DNA from: Alphaproteobacteria bacterium
GTDB lineage: Bacteria > Pseudomonadota > Alphaproteobacteria > UBA6615
Direction of reading: 5' to 3'
NCBI GenBank assembly: GCA_030831135.1
Contig: JAURLR010000251.1
Span: forward strand, 1-10,977
Length of the DNA stretch: 10,977 bases
The notes under the pieces are model-generated. The model saw only the letters and a list, made by a program, of their open reading frames with translations. It was not told where the DNA came from and searched no databases. Made by a program: the position numbers and the translations under genes. Within the stretch, counting starts at the first letter, position 1, and every line of letters begins with the position of its first letter. This document shows positions 6,822 to 10,977 of the stretch, one piece after another.

Positions 6822-7318
6822 GCGAAAGCAAACCCTTCTGGGAAACCAAGTCCCTCGAGGACATGTCCGATCCCGAATGGGAATCCCTGTGCGACAGTTG
6901 CGGTCAATGCTGCCTGTTCAAGCTGGAGGACGCCGATACCGGAGAATACGCCCTGACCGATGTGGCCTGCCGGTTTCTCGATCACGACACCTGCCAGTGC
7001 AGCGACTACGCCAATCGGCAGCGCAATGTGCCCGACTGCGTCAAGGTCACCCCCCGCAATATCGCCGGCCTGCGCTGGATGCCCGAAACCTGTGCCTACC
7101 GTCTGCTCGCGGAAGGCAAACCGCTTTACGCGTGGCACCCGCTGGTCTCCGGCGATCCGGAAACCGTCCATTCCTCGGGCGCGTCGGTGCGCGGCAAGGC
7201 GATCAACCAAGACATGGTCGACGACCTTGAGGAGCACGTGGTCGAGGAACTCAACCGCAAACTGCGGGACGGCATCCCCCCCCTGCCGGACCGGTCGGGA
7301 TCGCGCCGTCGCAGCTAG
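6818..7318 (+). CDS. YcgN-like (UPF0260) cysteine-cluster protein
   Basis: This is a 166-residue cytoplasmic protein starting at ATG 6818, which overlaps the cobB stop as ATGA; the in-frame ATG at 6755 lies inside cobB and is not needed. It closely follows the YcgN/UPF0260 pattern: an N-terminal [20 protein letters not shown], the CxxCxxCC cluster at Cys25, 28, 31 and 32, further cysteines at 51, 59, 61, 74 and 92, then [21 protein letters not shown] (93-113) and VRGKAIN (124-130). The cysteine cluster resembles the zinc/iron-chelating CxxCxxCC family, so a metal- or Fe-S-binding role is plausible, but no biochemical function is established for the family to my knowledge. The Arg/Ser-rich tail after residue 157 looks disordered. 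Coupling to cobB may be operon hitch-hiking or a real link to B12 synthesis. Confidence 0.93.
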   Translation: MSESKPFWETKSLEDMSDPEWESLCDSCGQCCLFKLEDADTGEYALTDVACRFLDHDTCQCSDYANRQRNVPDCVKVTPRNIAGLRWMPETCAYRLLAEGKPLYAWHPLVSGDPETVHSSGASVRGKAINQDMVDDLEEHVVEELNRKLRDGIPPLPDRSGSRRRS

Positions 7319-7356
7319 TGCAACCCATCGGTCGAGCCTGTAAAATGGCGCTACCG

Positions 7357-7372
7357 CATTCAGGAGAAACAC
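7357..7372 (+). promoter_or_regulatory. Ribosome-binding site and leader of the aldolase gene
   Basis: AGGAG at 7362-7366 sits 6 nt before the ATG at 7373, the best Shine-Dalgarno match in the window. The wider leader CATTCAGG-AGA-AACAC-ATG almost matches the leader of the ABC ATPase gene at 10263-10279. A TAAAAT at 7341-7346 could be a -10 element, but no good -35 partner is seen at 16-18 bp. The 54-bp gap after the YcgN-like gene therefore may hold a separate promoter. Confidence 0.5.
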
Positions 7373-8284
7373 ATGACCAGCCAGAACCAACCGACCGGCG
7401 TCTTTGCCGCGTCCCTGACGCCGATGACGGCAGACCTTTCGATCGATATCCCGCGGGCCGTCGCGCACAACAAATGGCTGCTTGCCAATGGCTGTGACGG
7501 GGTCGCACCGCTGGGCACGACGGGAGAAGCCAACTCGCTGGGTTTCGATGAACGGTTGGCGCTGCTCGACGCACTGGCCGAAGCGGGCATCTCGGGCGCG
7601 CAAATGATCGCGGGCGTGGGATGCACGGCCATTCCCGATACGGTGACCCTGACCCGGAAGGCCCTCGCCAATGGCGCGGGCGGCGTCCTGATGCTGCCCC
7701 CCTTCTACTACAAAGGGCCATCGGAAGACGGGCTGTTCGCCGCCTATGCCGAAGTGATCGAACGGGTCGGAGATTCCGCGCTCAAGATCTACCTCTACAA
7801 CTTTCCCCAGCAGGTCGGCTTCGAGCTGCCCCTGACCCTGATCGGACGCCTGATCAAGGCCTATCCCGACACGGTGGTCGGCGCGAAGGATTCCTCCGGC
7901 GACTGGCCACGCATGGAACGAACCCTCAAGGAATTCCCGGGCTTCCGGCTGTTTCCAGGCTCAGAGGAGTTTCTGCTGGCCGGACTGCGGCTTGGCGGCG
8001 TGGGCTGCATCTCGGCGACGGTGAACGTCAACGCCCCGCAGGCGCAGGCAGTCTATGCCAACTGGCAGACGAGCGAGGCAGATGCCTTGCAGGCGCATCT
8101 GACCGCGTTGCGAATGGGCTTCAAGGACCTTCCTGCCATCCCCGTCATGAAAGCCTATCATGCGCAGGAGCATAACGATCCGGGGATGGGGCATGTCCGG
8201 CCACCATTCCTGCCCGCAACGCCCGGCCAGTTGGCCACCGCCACCGCACGGCTCGAAGCGGAAGGCTTCAAGCTGGCAGACTAG
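7373..8284 (+). CDS. DapA/NanA-superfamily class I aldolase or lyase
   Basis: This 303-residue TIM-barrel enzyme has the family's three landmarks: GTTGE at 48-52 (2-oxo acid carboxylate binding), the catalytic tyrosine in YNFPQQ (Tyr142), and the Schiff-base lysine in VGAKDSSGDW (Lys172). It should act on a 2-oxo acid through a lysine imine in the cytoplasm. The specific reaction is uncertain: relatives include dihydrodipicolinate synthase, N-acetylneuraminate lyase and sugar-acid dehydratases/aldolases. YNFP in place of the YNVP common in true DapA, together with the absence of lysine-pathway neighbours, argues for a catabolic or other non-DapA role. The start at 7373 is fixed by AGGAG 6 nt upstream. 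The stop TAG (8282-8284) overlaps the stop of the convergent transporter gene within CTAG. Confidence 0.9.
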   Translation: MTSQNQPTGVFAASLTPMTADLSIDIPRAVAHNKWLLANGCDGVAPLGTTGEANSLGFDERLALLDALAEAGISGAQMIAGVGCTAIPDTVTLTRKALANGAGGVLMLPPFYYKGPSEDGLFAAYAEVIERVGDSALKIYLYNFPQQVGFELPLTLIGRLIKAYPDTVVGAKDSSGDWPRMERTLKEFPGFRLFPGSEEFLLAGLRLGGVGCISATVNVNAPQAQAVYANWQTSEADALQAHLTALRMGFKDLPAIPVMKAYHAQEHNDPGMGHVRPPFLPATPGQLATATARLEAEGFKLAD

Positions 8285-9237
8285 GGCGTGGTCTTCTTTG
8301 AATCCTGCCCGGGGCCTTTGCCCCGGGTGAAATTGACCAGCGCAACCCCGGCAAAGACGAGCACCACCGAAACCCAGAGCCAGACCGAGGGTTGCTCGCC
8401 GAAGAACCAGGCACCCCATCCCACACCGGTCAGCGTCACGACATAACCGACCTGTGCGAGGTAGACAGCGCCCGCCATGGTCACGATCGTATAGAACAGG
8501 ACAAATGTCGCGACGGTGACCACGCCATAGCCGACGATCACCCAGTCCACGACATCGAAATCGACCCAGATGTCATGAAAGGACCCGGTGGCGAGCGCCA
8601 TGATCAAGCTCGTGGCCGCCGCGACATACATCGTGCCCATGGCAAGTGCGATGTTGTTCCCGGCCTTCGGACGCGCGACTTCCGCGAACACGTTGGAGGC
8701 CGCCCAAAGGGCCGGGGTCACAATCGCCAGCAGCGCAAGCGGCAGCAGATCGGGCGATGGCAGGCTGCCCTTCGGCAGCACCAGAACAGCAACACCCGCA
8801 AGGCCGAGCAGGACCCCGCCCGCGCGCATCCAACGGAAATGCTCCAGGCGCACGGTCAGCGCGATCAGATATGTCAGGAGCGGTGCTGTCACGATCAGAA
8901 CCGACATCAGTCCCGCCGGCAGGTCCCGCATCACGAAGACCATATTGGTGTTCGGCAATGCGACACCGACAAACCCCATGACGCCGTAATAGCCAAGGTA
9001 TTTTCGTTCCAGGCGAACGGGAATGCGCCAGATCAGACAGATCAGCCAAAGCAGCGTGCCTGCAATGAAGGTTTGCCAGAAGACCATCCCGATGGGCGGG
9101 ACTCCGTTGATCGCGGCAAACTTCGCCGCCGAAGGCCCCAGACTCCAAACACACCCCAAAAGAACCAACAACCCGATCGGCAGCAGACGATGGGTGGTTC
9201 GCGGCTTGGACGGTTCAGCAGTCTCGGGCGCAGCCAT
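8281..9237 (-). CDS. EamA/DMT-superfamily transporter, first paralogue
   Basis: This 318-residue inner-membrane protein is expected to have about ten transmembrane helices in two EamA halves. The first helix follows a charged N terminus of about 17 residues and carries the typical small-residue CVWSLGPSAAKF motif (29-40); FWQTFIAGTL (53-62), YLAQVGYV in the second half and a final hydrophobic helix before a Lys-rich tail also fit the drug/metabolite transporter superfamily. PKGSLPSPDLLP (155-166), between the two halves, is identical in the upstream neighbour, so the two are recent paralogues. Substrate cannot be read from sequence; DMT members export amino acids or metabolites or take them up. 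The start lies 8 nt downstream of the neighbour's stop, with a weak GAGA site, consistent with one transcript. The 3' end contains a strong hairpin and overlaps the aldolase stop. Confidence 0.9.
   Translation of the reverse strand: MAAPETAEPSKPRTTHRLLPIGLLVLLGCVWSLGPSAAKFAAINGVPPIGMVFWQTFIAGTLLWLICLIWRIPVRLERKYLGYYGVMGFVGVALPNTNMVFVMRDLPAGLMSVLIVTAPLLTYLIALTVRLEHFRWMRAGGVLLGLAGVAVLVLPKGSLPSPDLLPLALLAIVTPALWAASNVFAEVARPKAGNNIALAMGTMYVAAATSLIMALATGSFHDIWVDFDVVDWVIVGYGVVTVATFVLFYTIVTMAGAVYLAQVGYVVTLTGVGWGAWFFGEQPSVWLWVSVVLVFAGVALVNFTRGKGPGQDSKKTTP
8308..8327. terminator. Perfect 8-bp GC hairpin past the aldolase stop, inside the convergent transporter gene
   Basis: CCCGGGGC (8308-8315) and GCCCCGGG (8320-8327) are exact reverse complements around a CTTT loop, beginning 24 nt after the aldolase stop. 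It is placed to act as the 3' end of the aldolase transcript and lies within the last codons of the minus-strand transporter gene. There is no T-run on either strand, so it may be a transcript-stabilising or Rho-assisted structure rather than a classic intrinsic terminator. Confidence 0.55.
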
Positions 9238-9245
9238 AGCGGGTC

Positions 9246-10160
9246 TCAGCTTTTCTTGCGCTTGCCGAGATTGACCAGACCCACACCGACACCCACGACG
9301 AGGATGGCAACCCAGAACCAGATCGTCGTGGATTCGCCGAAAATGACGATCCCCCAGGCCACACCAAACAGCGTGCCGAGATAGCCGACCTGGCTGAGAT
9401 AGACCGCGCCCGCGATCATCACGATCCGGTAGAACAGCATAAATGCAATCGCGGTCGAGCAGGCATGCGCCAGCAGAATGAGATCACGCTGACCCGGTGC
9501 ATCCCAGATCGGATGAAATGTCCCGTCAATACTGGCAACAATCAGCGCACCCCCGGCAGCCGCAAACATGGTTCCCACGGCAAGGGCTTCGTTGTCGGCG
9601 CCTTTCGGACGGCCCCACTCGGAATAGATATTGGCTGCGGCAAACCCGGTCGGGATTATGAAGGCCATCAGGGCAATCGGCAGGAGATCGGGAGAGGGCA
9701 AACTGCCTTTGGGAAAGACCAGAAGCCCGGCGCCCATGAAACCAATGGCAATCCCGATCGCGCGAACCGGGTTGATCTTCTCCAGACGAAACAGCGTGGC
9801 GAAGATGTAGGTCAGAACCGGTGACAGCAGGATCACGACGGAGGCGTAGCCAGCCGTCACGTATTTGGTCACGAACACCATTGTCATATAGGAGATGTCG
9901 ATCCCGACAAGTCCGATGACGAGGTAATAGATGATCGCGCGACGGGTGAGGGGAACAGGCTTGCCGCGCACCAGACACACAAGGCTCAGCAGCACACCGG
10001 CGAGGAATGTCTGCCAGAACACCACCGCTGCAGGGGACAACTGGCTCGCGGCCAGCGCCTTGGAATAGCTCGGATTGGCACCCCAGAACGCCCCGAGCAC
10101 GATCAGCATGATCAGCGGCAGCCAGCGAATTCCGGTCTGGCTCTCATTCTCTTGCGACAT
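9246..10160 (-). CDS. EamA/DMT-superfamily transporter, second paralogue
   Basis: This is a 304-residue protein if started at the ATG at 10160, preferred over the ATG at 10217 because GGTGA lies just upstream and the extra 19 residues (Cys/Gly-rich, polar) do not look like a transporter N terminus. About ten membrane helices are visible. The first carries LGAFWGANPSYSKAL (22-36); FWQTFLAGVLLSL (48-60), PKGSLPSPDLLP (150-161) and AGAVYLSQVGYLGTLFG match the downstream paralogue at equivalent positions. It is an inner-membrane DMT-type permease of unknown substrate. It is the first gene of a two-gene minus-strand unit (8-nt gap to the next) and is divergent from the ABC ATPase gene. The pair could act as two independent exporters or as a hetero-oligomer; single EamA proteins usually suffice, so independent function is my default. 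Confidence 0.9.
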   Translation of the reverse strand: MSQENESQTGIRWLPLIMLIVLGAFWGANPSYSKALAASQLSPAAVVFWQTFLAGVLLSLVCLVRGKPVPLTRRAIIYYLVIGLVGIDISYMTMVFVTKYVTAGYASVVILLSPVLTYIFATLFRLEKINPVRAIGIAIGFMGAGLLVFPKGSLPSPDLLPIALMAFIIPTGFAAANIYSEWGRPKGADNEALAVGTMFAAAGGALIVASIDGTFHPIWDAPGQRDLILLAHACSTAIAFMLFYRIVMIAGAVYLSQVGYLGTLFGVAWGIVIFGESTTIWFWVAILVVGVGVGLVNLGKRKKS

Positions 10161-10276
10161 CTTCACCGCCAAAACACAAATACTCCCGCCTGAATAACCG
10201 CAGCGGAACCTTGTCATATCTGCTCAACACCTGCCCCGTAAAGCCAGCCGTCGCAGAACTGACATTCAGGCAACAC
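10161..10276. promoter_or_regulatory. Divergent intergenic region between the EamA pair and the ABC ATPase gene
   Basis: These ~116 bp must supply promoters for both directions. A TTGTCA at 10211-10216 resembles a -35 box towards the plus strand, but no matching -10 is found at the right distance. A perfect 8-bp inverted repeat, GCCTGAAT (10188-10195) and ATTCAGGC (10264-10271), flanks the central 68 bp, with one arm containing the AGG of the ATPase ribosome-binding site. It might be an operator pair; chance is also possible. Confidence 0.35.
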
Positions 10277-10977
10277 ATGGATCATCTCTTTACCGGCGGG
10301 CGCGGGCCGGTATTGTGGAATGTCTTCATGTCTCCGACCCCGGACCCAACCCCGATGGCCCAGAACGAAAACGGTGCGCTTAAACTTCGGGATATATCGC
10401 TATCCCTTGAAGATGCACCACTCTTTGCGCCCCTGACACTGACCGTCGAGCCGGGAAGGGCTGCCACCGTCATGGGGCCAAGCGGGTGCGGAAAATCCTC
10501 GCTCCTCGCCTATATCTGCGGAACCCTCGAGCCGGTTTTCGCGCCGGTGGGAGAGGTGGAACTCAACGGCACGTCGTTACGCGCGCTGCCACCCGAAGAA
10601 CGCCATATCGGCATCCTCTTTCAGGATGATCTTCTGTTCCCGCATCTGTCGGTCGGGGACAATCTGGCATTCGGAATTCCGGCAGAGATTCGCGGCCGGG
10701 CGCAACGTCAGAGCCTGATCAACTCCGCACTCGAAGACGCCGACTTGGCCGGCATGGCGGATCGTGACCCCGCCACCCTGTCGGGTGGACAACGGGCACG
10801 GGTCGCCCTGATGCGGACCTTATTGTCCGGCGCCAAAGCCCTTTTGCTGGATGAGCCGTTCTCGAAACTCGATGCCGACCTGCGTGCGCGGGTCCGCGAG
10901 TTCGTGTTCGCCCACGCCAAAGCCAATGCCATCCCGACCCTTCTGGTCACCCATGATCCCGCAGATGCAGAGGCTGC
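10277..10977 (+). CDS. YnjD-like ABC transporter ATP-binding protein, 3'-truncated by window edge
   Basis: This is the first 233 codons of an ABC ATPase with no stop before the window ends. Motifs in order are Walker A GPSGCGKSS (67-75), the Q-loop glutamine in ILFQDD (116), the signature LSGGQ (168-172), Walker B LLLDEP (189-194), the D-loop and the switch histidine in VTHD (226). The FQDDLLF segment and DPATLSGGQRARVALMR with KALLLDEPFSKLD closely follow the E. coli YnjD pattern as I recall it, so this is the motor of a YnjBCD-type importer whose substrate is not firmly known. The start is uncertain: 10277 has AGG 6 nt upstream and a leader like that of the aldolase gene; in-frame ATGs at 10328 and 10355 give proteins nearer the usual YnjD length. 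A permease and a binding protein gene are expected to the right. Confidence 0.85.
   Translation, partial: MDHLFTGGRGPVLWNVFMSPTPDPTPMAQNENGALKLRDISLSLEDAPLFAPLTLTVEPGRAATVMGPSGCGKSSLLAYICGTLEPVFAPVGEVELNGTSLRALPPEERHIGILFQDDLLFPHLSVGDNLAFGIPAEIRGRAQRQSLINSALEDADLAGMADRDPATLSGGQRARVALMRTLLSGAKALLLDEPFSKLDADLRARVREFVFAHAKANAIPTLLVTHDPADAEA

Noticed and set aside
8392..9384. Long plus-strand open frame of 330 codons across both transporter genes
   Set aside because: It is antisense to two clear membrane-protein genes and is rich in Arg, His, Gln and Pro as expected of a shadow frame in GC-rich DNA; no domain is recognisable.
10161..10217. N-terminal extension of the second EamA transporter to the ATG at 10217
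   Set aside because: The extension is polar and Cys/Gly-rich, spans what should be promoter DNA, and the ATG at 10160 has a GGTGA site and a normal permease N terminus.
1..10977. Mobile elements, CRISPR arrays, toxin-antitoxin pairs, tRNA genes
   Set aside because: No transposase or integrase frames, no regularly spaced repeats, no small paired toxin-like genes and no cloverleaf-like sequence were found on reading both strands.

Overview
This is a high-GC, gene-dense window most consistent with an alphaproteobacterium. That placement rests on the G/C-rich third codon positions, the pairing of Cob-type corrin-ring enzymes with a CbiD C1-methyltransferase, and the YcgN-type protein; no RNA gene or other decisive marker is present, so the genus is left open. 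No insertion sequence, prophage gene, CRISPR array, tRNA or rRNA is visible, and no gene-free stretch exceeds about 120 bp.

Positions 1-6821 hold part of a cobalamin (vitamin B12) corrin-ring cluster, broken into short blocks on both strands. The 3' end of cobJ (+) meets a lipoprotein gene (-) with a 4-bp gap. cobM (+) stands alone and converges on a minus-strand block of cbiD, cobK and a secreted ankyrin-repeat protein. cobA (+) then diverges from cbiD and opens a tightly packed plus-strand operon: cobA, a small unrecognised membrane protein (possibly YbgE-like), cobB, and a YcgN-like cysteine-cluster protein. Neighbours in this operon overlap by 4-11 nt, which suggests translational coupling. 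Together these genes cover uroporphyrinogen III methylation (CobA), ring contraction/C17 methylation (CobJ), C11 methylation (CobM), C1 methylation (CbiD), reduction of the macrocycle (CobK) and a,c-diamidation (CobB). The C1 step is represented by CbiD rather than CobF, so the pathway looks like a hybrid of the aerobic and anaerobic textbook routes.

Positions 7319-10217 hold a class I aldolase of the DapA/NanA superfamily with its own strong ribosome-binding site. It converges on two tandem, paralogous EamA/DMT-family membrane transporters on the minus strand. The convergent stop codons share the tetranucleotide CTAG, and a perfect 8-bp GC hairpin lies just past the aldolase stop, inside the end of the transporter gene.

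From about 10277 to the right edge a divergent plus-strand gene encodes a YnjD-like ABC transporter ATPase, cut by the window end. The remainder of its transporter should lie just outside.

The system most worth a second look is the coupled cobA / small membrane protein / cobB / ycgN-like unit. No wholly new system is evident; most genes belong to recognisable families.
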